Origin: Streptomyces virginiae
GTDB lineage: Bacteria > Actinomycetota > Actinomycetes > Streptomycetales > Streptomycetaceae
Reading direction: 5' to 3'
Assembly: GCF_000720455.1 (NCBI RefSeq)
Contig: NZ_JOAK01000001.1
Coordinates: 124,001-188,000 of the forward strand
Length of the DNA stretch: 64,000 bases
Shown: in pieces, positions 16,497 through 25,352 of the stretch
Layout: each line of letters begins with the position of its first letter
How positions within the stretch are numbered: position 1 is the stretch's first letter
Notes under the pieces: generated by a model
What the model was told of the DNA's origin: nothing
The model's database searches: none
The model's input: the letters and a program-made list of their open reading frames with translations, nothing else
Translations under genes and position numbers: made by a program

Positions 16497-17576
16497 CTAG
16501 AGCTCCTTGAAGAACGCCTCCGCCGTGTGCAGGAAGAGGTCGTTCGCCTCGGGCTCACCGATCGTGACCCGAAGGCCCTCGCCCGCGAAGGGCCGGACCA
16601 CCACACCGGCCTTCTCGCAGGCCGCCGCGAACTCCACGGTCCGCTCGCCCAGGCGCAGCCACACGAAGTTCGCCTGCGTGTCCGGCACGGTCCAGCCCTG
16701 CGCCCGCAGCGTCTCGTGGACCCGCGCACGCTCGCAGACCAGCGCCCCGACCCTGCCCATCAGCTCGTCCTCGGCCCGCAGCGAGGCCACGGCCGCGTCC
16801 TGCGCGAGCTGGCTGACGCCGAAGGGCACCGCCGTCTTGCGCAGCGCCGCCGCCACCCGCTCGTGCGCGACCGCGAATCCGACCCGCAGGCCGGCGAGCC
16901 CGTACGCCTTGGAGAACGTACGCAGCACGGCGACGTTGGGGCGGTCGCGGTACAGCTCGATGCCGTCCGGGACGTCCGTGTCGCGCACGAACTCGCGGTA
17001 CGCCTCGTCCAGGACCACCAGTACGTCCGAGGGCACCTGGTCCAGGAAGCGCTCCAGCTCGGCCCGGCGCACGGCGGTGCCGGTCGGGTTGTTCGGGTTG
17101 CAGACGAAGATCAGCCGGGTCCGCTCGGTGATCGCCGCGGCCATGGCGTCCAGGTCGTGCACGTCCCCCTCGGTCAGCGGGACCTGCACCGAGGTCGCGC
17201 CCGAGATCTGCGTGATGATCGGGTAGGCCTCGAAGGAGCGCCAGGCGTACATGACCTCGTCACCCGGGCCCGCCGTGGACTGGATCAGCGACTGGGCCAC
17301 GCCCACCGAGCCGGTGCCCGTGGCCACGTGCTCGACCGGCACGCCGAACCGCTCGGCGATCTCGTTCACCAGGCCGGTGCAGGCCATGTCGGGGTACCGG
17401 TTGAAGGCCCCCGCCGCCGTGACCGCGCTCTCCAGCACCCCCGGCAGCGGCGGGTACGGGTTCTCGTTCGAGGACAGCTTGTACGCGACGGGCCCGCCCG
17501 CGGCAGCCGGCTTGCCGGGCTTGTATGTCGGAATGCCGTCCAGCTCGGCGCGCAGCTTCGGGCTGTTCTCGCTCAC
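16497..17576 (-). CDS. hisC: Histidinol-phosphate aminotransferase
   Basis: A 359-residue PLP enzyme of fold type I that transaminates imidazole-acetol phosphate in histidine synthesis. Visible motifs are [36 protein letters not shown] [23 protein letters not shown] and the PLP lysine in [15 protein letters not shown] (near residue 222). Length is normal. The start is a GTG at 17576 after GAGGAGG. It is away from the main his cluster; such stand-alone copies can also use aromatic amino acids (an Aro8/PatA-like role), so the exact substrate is not certain. Confidence 0.88.
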   Translation of the reverse strand: MSENSPKLRAELDGIPTYKPGKPAAAGGPVAYKLSSNENPYPPLPGVLESAVTAAGAFNRYPDMACTGLVNEIAERFGVPVEHVATGTGSVGVAQSLIQSTAGPGDEVMYAWRSFEAYPIITQISGATSVQVPLTEGDVHDLDAMAAAITERTRLIFVCNPNNPTGTAVRRAELERFLDQVPSDVLVVLDEAYREFVRDTDVPDGIELYRDRPNVAVLRTFSKAYGLAGLRVGFAVAHERVAAALRKTAVPFGVSQLAQDAAVASLRAEDELMGRVGALVCERARVHETLRAQGWTVPDTQANFVWLRLGERTVEFAAACEKAGVVVRPFAGEGLRVTIGEPEANDLFLHTAEAFFKEL

Positions 17577-17683
17577 CGCAGGTCCTCCTCGACCGTCCCG
17601 TACGACGTCGCCGTCGACTCAATACTGCTCACCTTATGAGGATTCCGCCCTTCCGAGAATGGGGGCGCCTGGAATGCGGGGGA

Positions 17684-17705
17684 GCGCGCGCATATATGCG
17701 CGCGC
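17684..17705. promoter_or_regulatory. 22-bp perfect palindrome of alternating purine-pyrimidine
   Basis: Two (GC)4 arms flank a central ATATAT. Every step alternates purine and pyrimidine, so the site could form left-handed or cruciform DNA, or be an operator for the nearby LacI regulator. Confidence 0.5.
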
Positions 17706-17885
17706 CGGTGGCCTGCGCCGTGGCGCGCATCCCTCGTGCAGGTGAGTTGCGACCGAGTTGAAACCGCGCCGCTTTGGCATGCCCGGTCCCGCCGACAAGC
17801 TCCACCACCAGCCTGAACGATCAAACGCCTTTATTTCCAAGGTCATTGGGGGTGGCGAACCATGCAGAAACGTGCCTGTCAACGC

Positions 17886-17897
17886 GTGCATATGCAC
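17886..17897. promoter_or_regulatory. 12-bp palindrome GTGCATATGCAC upstream of the LacI gene
   Basis: A perfect dyad 41 bp before the LacI start and just upstream of where its -35 should lie. It shares the GCATATGC core style with the larger palindrome. LacI proteins often repress their own genes from such sites. Confidence 0.4.
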
Positions 17898-17937
17898 TCG
17901 GACCGCCCACCCCACCGAGCCCTACTATCGGCTCGCC

Positions 17938-19053
17938 ATGACAGCAGCAGGGAAGCATCAGGTGAGCCGGACCGAGACCACCCGGCGGGCCGCCGGCCGA
18001 CAGGGCCGGGCCGGCATCAGGGACGTGGCCGCCGCGGCGGGCGTCTCCATCACGACCGTCTCCGACGCGCTCAATGGCAAGGGACGGCTGCCCGACGCCA
18101 CCCGCCGCCACGTTCGCGAAGTCGCCGACCGGCTGGGCTACCGCCCGTCGGCGGCCGCCCGCACCCTCCGTACCGGCAAGTCGGGCCTCATCGGCCTGAC
18201 CGTGACCACGTACGGGGATGAACCTTTCACCTTCACCGAATTCGCCTACTTCGCCGAGATGGCCAGGGCCGCCACCTCGGCGGCGCTCGCCCGTGGCTAC
18301 GCCCTCGTCATCCTCCCCGCCACCTCACGCCACGACGTGTGGTCCAACGTCGCCCTCGACGGCACCGTCGTGATCGACCCCTCCGACCACGATCCCGTCG
18401 TCACCGAGCTGGTCCGCCAGGGCCTGCCCGTGGTCTCCGACGGCCGGCCCGCCGGCTCCCTCCCCGTCACCGCCTGGGTCGACAACGACCACGAGGCCGC
18501 CGTGCTCGGCCTCCTCGACCACCTCGCCGCCGCCGGCGCCCGCCGGATCGGGCTGCTGACCGGCACCACCACCGACACCTACACCCGCCTGTCGACCACC
18601 GCGTACCTCAACTGGTGCGAGCGCGTCGGCCAGGACCCCGTCTACGAGTCCTACCCCGCCCACGACCCGTGCGCGGGCGCCGTGGCCGCCGACCGGCTCC
18701 TCGCCCGCCCCGACCGCCCCGACGCCGTCTACGGGCTCTTCGACCCCAACGGCACCGACCTGCTCGCCGCCGCCCGCCGTTACGGCCTGCGCGTCCCCGA
18801 GGACCTGCTGCTCGTCTGCTGCAGCGAGTCCACCGTGTACGCCAACACCGAGCCGCCCATCACCACCCTGTCCCTCAAACCGCGCCGCATCGGCACCGCC
18901 GTCGTGCAGCTGCTCATCGACGCGATCGAGGGCGTGGACACGGGACGCCCGGTCGAACAGGTCGTCCCGACCGAGCTGATCATCCGCACCTCGTCGCAGC
19001 GCAGGCAGCCCCGCACGACCGTCAGCCCGCCCCGATCTCCGGCCCAGGACTGA
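17938..19053 (+). CDS. LacI family transcriptional regulator
   Basis: A 371-residue DNA-binding repressor. The LacI helix-turn-helix and hinge are at residues about 23-75: GIRDVAAAAGVSITTVSDAL, then RRHVREVADRLGYRPSAAAR. The rest is a periplasmic-binding-protein-like sensor domain, with GLIGLTVTTYGDEPF, DGTVVIDPSD and GARRIGLLTG as typical sub-blocks. The ligand is unknown, and no sugar operon is adjacent. The ATG at 17938 fits a leaderless transcript; a GTG at 17962 with GGGAAG before it is an alternative. Its own promoter carries candidate operators. Confidence 0.88.
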   Translation: MTAAGKHQVSRTETTRRAAGRQGRAGIRDVAAAAGVSITTVSDALNGKGRLPDATRRHVREVADRLGYRPSAAARTLRTGKSGLIGLTVTTYGDEPFTFTEFAYFAEMARAATSAALARGYALVILPATSRHDVWSNVALDGTVVIDPSDHDPVVTELVRQGLPVVSDGRPAGSLPVTAWVDNDHEAAVLGLLDHLAAAGARRIGLLTGTTTDTYTRLSTTAYLNWCERVGQDPVYESYPAHDPCAGAVAADRLLARPDRPDAVYGLFDPNGTDLLAAARRYGLRVPEDLLLVCCSESTVYANTEPPITTLSLKPRRIGTAVVQLLIDAIEGVDTGRPVEQVVPTELIIRTSSQRRQPRTTVSPPRSPAQD

Positions 19054-19214
19054 CCGCCAGACCGTCCGGTCGGCCTGATCGGCGGTCGGTCCAAGATTTC
19101 AGCAACGGCAATATCGGGCAAAAACGGTAGGAACGATACGCTCCGCAAAGGATTCACCACCCCTGGTGCGTCACACAGCGCGAGCCGCATTCCTATGATG
19201 GGCGCACGACATCA

Positions 19215-19247
19215 CGGACCCTCCTCCCCGGAGGTCAGGAGGGTCCG
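19215..19247 (+). promoter_or_regulatory. Stem-loop hiding a Shine-Dalgarno sequence
   Basis: CGGACCCTCCT (19215-19225) pairs perfectly with AGGAGGGTCCG (19237-19247) across an 11-nt loop. The right arm contains AGGAGGG, placed 7 bp before a GTG at 19251. A TATGAT -10-like box at 19193-19198 would start the RNA just before the hairpin, so it would be in the 5' leader. It could control translation or act as a terminator for the LacI transcript. Confidence 0.5.
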
Positions 19248-19250
19248 CAG

Positions 19251-20618
19251 GTGTACGGCAGCGCGACGGTGGTGGAGGGGTCGATGACTCAGGGGGCCGG
19301 TCAGGGACCCGCGATGCGGACGGAAACGCTGCGGGACTTCCGGGTGCCAGTCACCGAACCCGCCGCGCCGTACGCCGTATCCACCGGTATGCCCGACGAG
19401 GCCCCCGTGTACGGCGAGTACCCCGCGTACTACGAGGACGACGCACGGACCGCCGCGGTGCCGCTGCAGCCCGGCTACGCGCCACAGCCTCCGGCGCCCC
19501 CCGCGCCGCCGGCCCCGCACCACGATCCGCGCCAGGACCCGCGCCACGATCCCCGGCACGCCCCGCGCCAGGAAGAGCACCTGCACGCGCACGGCCAGGG
19601 CCACCCGCACCCTCAGGCGCACGCCGAAGCCGACGCCGAGCCGGTGCACACGATGAGCCAGGGCGGCCCCGAGGAGGACGAACCCGACGGCTACACCCCG
19701 ACCTACCGGGACCTCCCCGTCATCGGCTCCGGCGCGCTCGGCGGCCCCGGCGACACCGTCCAGGTCCAGTACGTCCCGCAGGACGTCGCCGGGCCCGGCC
19801 CGCTGTACGTCGTCGGCGACGTCCACGGCTACCTCGACGAGCTCGTCACCGAACTGCGCGCCCAGGGTCTGATCGACTCGGAGGGCCGCTGGTCCGCGGG
19901 CAACGCCCGGCTCTGGTTCCTCGGCGACTTCACCGACCGCGGCCCCGACGGCATCGGCGTCATCGACCTCGTCATGCGGCTGTCCGCCGAGGCGGCCGCC
20001 GCCGGCGGCTACTGCAAGGCCCTGATGGGCAACCACGAACTGCTGCTCATCGGCGCCAAGCGGTTCGGCGACACCCCCGTCGTCTCCGGCGCCGGCACCG
20101 CCACCTTCCAGGCCGCCTGGCTGCTCAACGGCGGCCAGCGCACCGACATGGAGCGCCTGCAGGACGTGCACCTGCAGTGGATGTCGCGGCTGGACGCGGC
20201 CGTGCTGGAGGAGGGCCACCTGCTGCTGCACTCCGACACCACGGCCTACCTCGACTACGGCGACTCCATCGAGGACGTCAACGACACCATTCACGAGCTC
20301 CTCAATCGGGGCGACGTCGACATCACGTGGGATCTGTTCCGGAAGTTCACCAAGCGGTTCGCCTTCCGCGACGAGGAGACCGGCCCCCAGGCCGTCCGCG
20401 AACTCCTCGACACCTACGGCGGCAGCCGCGTCGTGCACGGCCACAGCCCCATCCCGTACCTGCTCGGCGAAGTGGGCACCGAGGACGGCGACGACTCGCG
20501 CGGACCGGAGGCCGTGGACGGCCCGCACGTCTACGCGGACGGCCTCGCCATCGCGATGGACGGCGGCGTGACGATGGCGGGCAAGCTGCTCGTCGTACGG
20601 CTTCCCCTGAGCGACTGA
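19251..20618 (+). CDS. Metallophosphoesterase (PPP-type phosphatase)
   Basis: A protein of 455 residues (GTG at 19251) or 444 (ATG at 19284, with GGAGGGG before it). Residues about 60-140 are disordered, rich in Pro, His and Asp-Pro-Arg repeats. The catalytic domain has the complete PPP signatures: GDVHGYLDEL, GDFTDRGPDG and GNHEL, then VVHGHSPIPYLL. It should bind two metal ions and hydrolyse phospho-esters, perhaps phosphoprotein Ser/Thr, as PPP enzymes do; diadenosine polyphosphates are an alternative substrate. No kinase partner is adjacent. The RBS-hiding hairpin bears on the first start only. Confidence 0.85.
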   Translation: MYGSATVVEGSMTQGAGQGPAMRTETLRDFRVPVTEPAAPYAVSTGMPDEAPVYGEYPAYYEDDARTAAVPLQPGYAPQPPAPPAPPAPHHDPRQDPRHDPRHAPRQEEHLHAHGQGHPHPQAHAEADAEPVHTMSQGGPEEDEPDGYTPTYRDLPVIGSGALGGPGDTVQVQYVPQDVAGPGPLYVVGDVHGYLDELVTELRAQGLIDSEGRWSAGNARLWFLGDFTDRGPDGIGVIDLVMRLSAEAAAAGGYCKALMGNHELLLIGAKRFGDTPVVSGAGTATFQAAWLLNGGQRTDMERLQDVHLQWMSRLDAAVLEEGHLLLHSDTTAYLDYGDSIEDVNDTIHELLNRGDVDITWDLFRKFTKRFAFRDEETGPQAVRELLDTYGGSRVVHGHSPIPYLLGEVGTEDGDDSRGPEAVDGPHVYADGLAIAMDGGVTMAGKLLVVRLPLSD

Positions 20619-20773
20619 GAGCTTACGCAGAGGGGTATTTCCGGAAAGCCCCTGTCACGGCGTGGTGTGGGCGCTCTACCATCGCTCTATCCGTAGCAGG
20701 CTCTCCTCCGTTCCAGCCGGCACCCGGGTCTACGCGCGGCAAACCGGCTTCTACGGAGCATCGGGGGATGCAC

Positions 20774-21583
20774 ATGACCAGCGCTCCGCACCTGCTGACC
20801 GAGGACCGACCGGAGTTCGACCGGCTCATCGACGAGGCACTGCGCGCCGCGAACGAACGGCCCGAACTCGCCAGTCTCGGCGAACGGCTGAACGCCGAAC
20901 AGCTGCGCACGATGGCCCAGGGCGCCAGCGCCCTGCTGGCGGCCGCGGCCGCCGCCGAGTACGACCACTACGTGAAGGTCCGCGGGGAACGACGCGACGG
21001 GGTGCTCTCCGCACCCGCCACGACGGGGGACGAGGACGGCGACCGAAGCAGCGGCGGCGCGGGCGTCAGCGCCGTGGTCGCGGTCCTCGCGCCGGTCCTG
21101 GCGGGCACCGCCATGCTGATCTTCCTGCTCGTCGGCTACATCCTGAAGATGATCGAGCCCGAACCGGCCTTCGCGCAGACCATGCTGACGGCGGGTTGGC
21201 TCTTCGGGGCGCTCACCGCGGCCGCCCTGCTCTTCGCCGTCATCGGGCTTCTGGTCACGGCCGTCCGCAACAGCGCGACCGAAGTGGTGGCGGACGAGAC
21301 CGAGGCGATACCCGACGAGGTGGCGCGGGCCCGCGAGGCCTGGCGCCACGCCCTGCTGGAGCGCGGCATCATCCCGTTCCTGCGGGACGCGCTGGCCGAT
21401 CCGAGTGCGGGCCCGGGCTTTCCGACCCCCCGCACGCCAGGGGCCGGGCGCATCCCCAGTCTGGGGTACACCCGGCCCGACTTCACCAGTCCGGGAGCCC
21501 CTGCGCAGGGCTCCCCTCCCGGCTACACGCCACCGGACTTCACCAGCCCGGACTTCGGAGGCCCGGACCACCGGCCGGAGTAG
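20774..21583 (+). CDS. Membrane protein of unknown function with two helices
   Basis: I do not recognise this 269-residue protein. Residues 1-75 are soluble and helical (FDRLIDEALRAANERPELAS). Two membrane helices follow at about 96-120 and 133-160 (VVAVLAPVLAGTAMLIFLLV and GWLFGALTAAALLFAVIGLL). Then comes a charged cytosolic segment, and last a tail with two copies of a GYT(R/P)PDFTSP motif. The ATG at 20774 has GGGGG 6 bp upstream; an in-frame ATG at 20768 overlaps that ribosome site. It follows the metallophosphatase by 155 bp and converges on a collagen-like gene. Confidence 0.75.
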   Translation: MTSAPHLLTEDRPEFDRLIDEALRAANERPELASLGERLNAEQLRTMAQGASALLAAAAAAEYDHYVKVRGERRDGVLSAPATTGDEDGDRSSGGAGVSAVVAVLAPVLAGTAMLIFLLVGYILKMIEPEPAFAQTMLTAGWLFGALTAAALLFAVIGLLVTAVRNSATEVVADETEAIPDEVARAREAWRHALLERGIIPFLRDALADPSAGPGFPTPRTPGAGRIPSLGYTRPDFTSPGAPAQGSPPGYTPPDFTSPDFGGPDHRPE

Positions 21584-21604
21584 GTGCTCCGGCCGGAACC
21601 GGAC

Positions 21605-22444
21605 CTACTTCAGCGCCTTCGGCAGGTGGTTGGGGTCCATGGGACGGATCGGCTGTGCGTGGGTACGCAGCGGCGGCGGGTCGCCCGGGTTGGGCTGCGG
21701 TACCGCGTCGTTCCACACTCCGTCACACTCGAGCTGGTCGGGAGTGCCCGGGTTCACGTCGCAGAACGTCTCCCAGATCTCGCCGCCGACGGTGATCACT
21801 TCGATGACCAGCCGGTTGGCCTGGTGGCCGATGGAGACCCCGCAGGCGCCGGTCGGGTAGTCACCCTCCTCGTTGGTGGTGAGGTCGTACCAGATCCAGG
21901 GGCCCACCGTGGTGTTCTGGATCTCGCGAACACCGGCGTAGGTGATGCCGTCGGGAGTGAGTGCCGCCTTGAACTCGCGGTCGTTGTTGTCGCGGACGGC
22001 GTCGACGTCCACGCAGGCGCCCGCGCCGGTCGCACCCGTGGCGCCGGTCGCGCCGGTCGCACCCGTGGCGCCGGTCGCACCCGTGGCACCGGTCGCGCCG
22101 TCCTGGCCGTCCTCGCCCGGCTCACCCTGCGGGCCGCGCGGACCCGTAGGGCCCGTCGGACCCCGCTTGCCCTCACACTCATCGCCGCCGCGTGGGCCCG
22201 CCTGGGCGCCCACAGCCCTCGGATCCCAGGTTGAATCCTCCTTCGCCTTGCAGTCGCCGCCACCGGCCGGGCTCGCCGTCCGGACGGTCTCGGCCGCCTG
22301 GACGGTCTGTGCCGTGGCGAACGCCGGGCTGGCGATGCCCGCCACCACCAGGGCGAGGGACGCCAGCGCACCTCCCTTCACCACAGCACTCCGCCGGCGG
22401 GCTACCGGGCCAAGGGCTGACCTGTTCCTGCTCACGGGGCTCAT
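21605..22444 (-). CDS. Secreted collagen-like protein, short form
   Basis: A 279-residue protein with a signal peptide (residues about 20-50; hydrophobic core [10 protein letters not shown], then an Ala-rich cleavage region). A collagen-like stretch of about 16 Gly-X-Y triplets follows: [18 protein letters not shown] and eight Gly-Ala-Thr. A C-terminal domain of about 120 residues with Cys pairs and the motifs GITYAG and ACGVSI is shared with the longer paralogue at 23878-25167. Thr in the Y position is a known glycosylation site in bacterial collagens such as BclA. The ATG has AAGGAG 8 bp upstream. Localisation outside the cell is inferred. Confidence 0.85.
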   Translation of the reverse strand: MSPVSRNRSALGPVARRRSAVVKGGALASLALVVAGIASPAFATAQTVQAAETVRTASPAGGGDCKAKEDSTWDPRAVGAQAGPRGGDECEGKRGPTGPTGPRGPQGEPGEDGQDGATGATGATGATGATGATGATGATGAGACVDVDAVRDNNDREFKAALTPDGITYAGVREIQNTTVGPWIWYDLTTNEEGDYPTGACGVSIGHQANRLVIEVITVGGEIWETFCDVNPGTPDQLECDGVWNDAVPQPNPGDPPPLRTHAQPIRPMDPNHLPKALK

Positions 22445-22452
22445 ATACGCCG

Positions 22453-22480
22453 CTCCTTCTCGAAACCGGATCGAACGATG
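22453..22480 (-). promoter_or_regulatory. Leader box shared by the two collagen-like genes (copy 1)
   Basis: CTCCTTCTCGAAACC, one extra G, then GATCGAACGATG (plus-strand reading). The same 27 bases, without the extra G, precede the second collagen-like gene. The box includes the ribosome site and lies immediately 5' of the start. Confidence 0.75.
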
Positions 22481-22680
22481 TGCGATCGGCCCGGGCGGGC
22501 CGCCTCGGCCATAGTGGGGAAATCGGATTTGCAGAAACCCGCCGCCTCGCTCGGCAGTCATCTCATCGGCCCAGCAACAGGCCCCCAATGGCGGCTCTCA
22601 TCGTGGCTTCCTTGCACCCCATTGGCCGGATCCCTACGGTCGCCTCACGATCGTCTTCACCACCACCGTGGACGGGATCC

Positions 22681-23793
22681 TTGAAAGCAAAAATCTGTCT
22701 GAACATGATCGTGAAGAACGAGGCCGCGGTGATCAGGCGCTGTCTCGAATCCGTACGCCCTTTGATCGACACCTGGGTGATCGTGGACACCGGGTCGACG
22801 GACGGCACCCAGGAGATCATCCGGGAATTCTTCGCCGACCTTCCCGGTGTCCTGCACGAACGCCCCTGGAAGGGATTCGACGGCAGCCGCACCGAGGCGA
22901 TCGACCTGGCCCGCTCCAGCGCCGACTACCTGCTGTTCCTCGACGCGGACGACGTGATCGAGGTGGACCCCGGATTCCTGATGCCGGAGCTCACTTTCGA
23001 TTCGTACGGCGTCGCGGTGCACCACCGGCCCGTCATCCACTGGCGGCCCGCTCTCGTCTCCACCCGATTGCCCTGGAAATACGTCGGCGTTCTGCACGAG
23101 TACCTCGATTGCGACGCGCCGTTCACCCGGGGGGTCGTCGAAGGTTTCCATATCCGCATCGTCGGCGGCGGAGCCCGCCAGGGCGAAGGGGGCAGCCGGG
23201 AGAAGTACCTGCGCGATGCCGGGATCCTCGAAAAGGGCCTGCGCGAAGAGCCCGGGAATGCGCGCTACGCCTTCTATCTCGCCCAGAGCTGGCGGGACGC
23301 GGGCGAACCGGAGAAGTCCCTGGCCGCCTACGACCACCGGGCGACCATGGGCGGCTTCGCCGAGGAGGCCTTCTGTGCCCAGCTCTACGCGGCGCGGCTC
23401 GCGGCGGGCCTCAAGCGGCCGCCGGCCGAGGTGATGGACCGCTACCTCCGCGCCCACGAGAACCGCCCCGGGCGGGCGGAGGCGCTGGGCGACCTGGCGC
23501 GCCTGTGCCGGCTCGAAGGCCGCTTCCAGCTGGCGTACCTGTTCGCCCGTCAGGCGTCGCGGATCCCGCGCCCCGACGACATCCTGTTCGTCGAGTTCGA
23601 CTGGTACGAGTGGCGCGCGCTCGACGAGCTCGCGGTCGCCGCCTACTGGGTCGGCGCGTACGAGGAGTCGCTGGAGTGCTGCGACCGACTCCTGCGGGAG
23701 GGCGGGCTTCCGGAGAGCCAGCGCGAACGCGTCGGCGAGAACCGTGCGTTCGCCCTGTCCAAGCTCGGCCCGGAGTACCAGGTGGTGGCCTGA
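22681..23793 (+). CDS. Family 2 glycosyltransferase with C-terminal TPR-like repeats
   Basis: A 370-residue cytosolic GT-A enzyme. The N-terminal CLNMIVKNEAAVIRRCL, the nucleotide-sugar motif VDTGSTDGTQ and the DxD-type metal motif FLDADD (residues about 75-85) mark the GT2 family. The C-terminal 180 residues form helical pairs like tetratricopeptide repeats (YAFYLAQSWRDAGEPEKSL and AYWVGAYEESLECCDRLL), which often bind a protein acceptor. I start it at a TTG (22681) because family members begin near KAKICLNMIVKNE; an ATG at 22588 would add 31 atypical residues. Lying between two collagen-like genes, it may glycosylate their Thr residues; this is inferred. Confidence 0.85.
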   Translation: MKAKICLNMIVKNEAAVIRRCLESVRPLIDTWVIVDTGSTDGTQEIIREFFADLPGVLHERPWKGFDGSRTEAIDLARSSADYLLFLDADDVIEVDPGFLMPELTFDSYGVAVHHRPVIHWRPALVSTRLPWKYVGVLHEYLDCDAPFTRGVVEGFHIRIVGGGARQGEGGSREKYLRDAGILEKGLREEPGNARYAFYLAQSWRDAGEPEKSLAAYDHRATMGGFAEEAFCAQLYAARLAAGLKRPPAEVMDRYLRAHENRPGRAEALGDLARLCRLEGRFQLAYLFARQASRIPRPDDILFVEFDWYEWRALDELAVAAYWVGAYEESLECCDRLLREGGLPESQRERVGENRAFALSKLGPEYQVVA

Positions 23794-23817
23794 GGGCCCC
23801 GCCGCCGTCGAACGGCC

Positions 23818-23864
23818 GAGGGGCCGGCCGCATCCGTCACGATCCGGGATGCGTCCGGCCCCTC
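23818..23864. terminator. Strong bidirectional hairpin terminator
   Basis: An 18-bp stem with one mismatch (arms 23818-23835 and 23847-23864, 11-nt loop) between the convergent glycosyltransferase and the long collagen-like gene. It would end both transcripts. Confidence 0.85.
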
Positions 23865-23877
23865 TGCGCGAGCCCTC

Positions 23878-25167
23878 CTAGGGGAGGCGGTTCATGGGTG
23901 CTCCGCGCATCGTGTCCCCCTTGAAGGACTTGCCGCGGAGGACTCCTGTCGGGCCGGGGGTCAGTTCGAACCACCCCTCGTCCCAGACGAAGTTGTTCAT
24001 GTTGGTGTCACCGTGTGTCTGGTAGACCCTGTTGTCGGTGGTCAGGACCTGAATGTAGGCGTTGTTGCCCTGGTCGATGATCGAGATGCCGCAGGCCCGA
24101 CCGAAGGGGAAACCCGGGTTGTCGGCGTCCGTGATGTTCTGCCAGACCGGAACACCTCCGGTCGTGCTCGCGCGACCGGCGTAGGCGATGCCGTTCGTGA
24201 GGACGGCGCTGAACGACTCGGTGTTCGAGGGCGCGTAGCTGTCGATGTCGCTGCAGGGACCGGTGGCGCCCGTCGCGCCGGTGGCACCCGTGGCACCCGT
24301 GGCACCGTCAGCGCCATTCGTACCCGTGGCGCCGGTCGCTCCGGTGGCACCGTCCTCGCCGTTCACCCCGGAGGTGCCGGTGCTGCCCGTGGCGCCCGTG
24401 GCGCCGTCCGTGCCGGTCGCACCCGTGGCACCGGTCGCACCCGTGGCGCCGGTCGCACCCGTGGCACCGTCGGCGCCGGTCGCACCTGTGGCGCCCGTGG
24501 CACCGGTCGCGCCGTCAGCACCGTCCGTACCCGTGGCGCCGGTCGCACCCGTGGCACCGTCAGCGCCGTCAGCACCGGTCGCGCCCGTGGCACCGGTCGC
24601 ACCGTCAGCACCGGTCGCGCCGGTCGCGCCGGTGGCACCCGTCGCACCGTCGGCGCCCGTCGCGCCCGTCGCGCCCGTGGCGCCGGTGGCGCCCGTCGCA
24701 CCGTCAGCGCCGTCGGCGCCGTCCGCACCCGTCGCGCCGGTGGCACCGGTGGCGCCAGTGGCGCCCGTCGGTCCTGTCGGTCCGGGCCTGCCCTGCTCAC
24801 ACCTGTCGTCGCCGTTGGGGCCGGCCATGAGGCCCGCCGCCCAGGGGCCCTCGTCCGGACCGTGGTCAGGGTTGAAGTCCGGGCCCTGGTCCGGGTTGAA
24901 GTCCGGTCCTTGGTCCGGCCCCTGATCGGGACCGCGGTCCGGGCGGTGGTCCGGGCGGTGATGATGACCATTCGGCCTGCAGTCGTCCCCACCCGTGGGG
25001 CTCGCCGCGGTGACCCGCTCAGCCGCTTGGACGCTCTGTGCCACGGCGACGGCGGGGCTGGCCATCCCCATCATCACCAGGGCGAGCGACGCGAGCGTGC
25101 CTGCCTTGCGCCAGCTGCTCCTGGGCAGCGGGCCAAGGGGCGACCTGGACCTGTTCTCGGGGCGCAT
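23878..25167 (-). CDS. Secreted collagen-like protein, long form
   Basis: A 429-residue paralogue of the protein at 21605-22444. A signal peptide ([20 protein letters not shown]) leads to a spacer rich in Gly-Pro-Asp repeats ([18 protein letters not shown]). About 60 uninterrupted Gly-X-Y triplets follow, mostly Gly-Ala-Thr and Gly-Ala-Asp, with a few GTD, GST, GVN and GED. The C-terminal domain has GIAYAG and ACGISI as in the paralogue. No Pro-rich stabilising core is seen, so charge and Thr must stabilise any triple helix. The ATG at 25167 has AAGGAG upstream, in the shared leader box. Surface display is inferred. Confidence 0.88.
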   Translation of the reverse strand: MRPENRSRSPLGPLPRSSWRKAGTLASLALVMMGMASPAVAVAQSVQAAERVTAASPTGGDDCRPNGHHHRPDHRPDRGPDQGPDQGPDFNPDQGPDFNPDHGPDEGPWAAGLMAGPNGDDRCEQGRPGPTGPTGATGATGATGATGADGADGADGATGATGATGATGATGADGATGATGATGATGADGATGATGATGADGADGATGATGATGTDGADGATGATGATGATGADGATGATGATGATGATGATGTDGATGATGSTGTSGVNGEDGATGATGATGTNGADGATGATGATGATGATGPCSDIDSYAPSNTESFSAVLTNGIAYAGRASTTGGVPVWQNITDADNPGFPFGRACGISIIDQGNNAYIQVLTTDNRVYQTHGDTNMNNFVWDEGWFELTPGPTGVLRGKSFKGDTMRGAPMNRLP

Positions 25168-25171
25168 ACCA

Positions 25172-25198
25172 CTCCTTCTCGAAACCGATCGAACGATG
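25172..25198 (-). promoter_or_regulatory. Leader box shared by the two collagen-like genes (copy 2)
   Basis: CTCCTTCTCGAAACC followed directly by GATCGAACGATG (plus-strand reading). It differs from copy 1 by one missing G. Such identity outside coding sequence points to recent duplication or shared control. Confidence 0.75.
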
Positions 25199-25352
25199 GA
25201 GGCCGGCCTGTCCGGCCACATCGGTAGCGTGGGAACCGCGGCCCTCAGCGGCGGGACACCGCGCAGACAAGTCCACTCATCGGACTATCGATGCGACACC
25301 AATGGCCGCCGTGGCGAACACGGCCCCGCCCCATCTCCCGACGGCACGAAAA

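Larger units (their letters stand above)
17577..17937. other. 361-bp divergent intergenic region between hisC and the LacI gene
   Basis: No gene is seen here. It holds the hisC promoter at its left end, two unusual palindromes (17684-17705 and 17886-17897) and, at the right end, a TACTAT -10-like box at 17923-17928. That box lies 9 bp before the LacI ATG, so the LacI transcript is probably leaderless. Confidence 0.6.

Noticed and set aside
24240..24780. Dense short-period repeat that could look like a CRISPR array
   Set aside because: The period is 9 bp with no unique spacers, it encodes Gly-X-Y triplets, and no cas gene is present.
24245..24925. Long open frame on the plus strand of Val-Ala-Pro repeats opposite the long collagen-like gene
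   Set aside because: It is the antisense of the Gly-Ala-Thr repeat and stays open only because the repeat lacks stops. The minus-strand frame has a signal peptide, ribosome site and conserved C-terminal domain.
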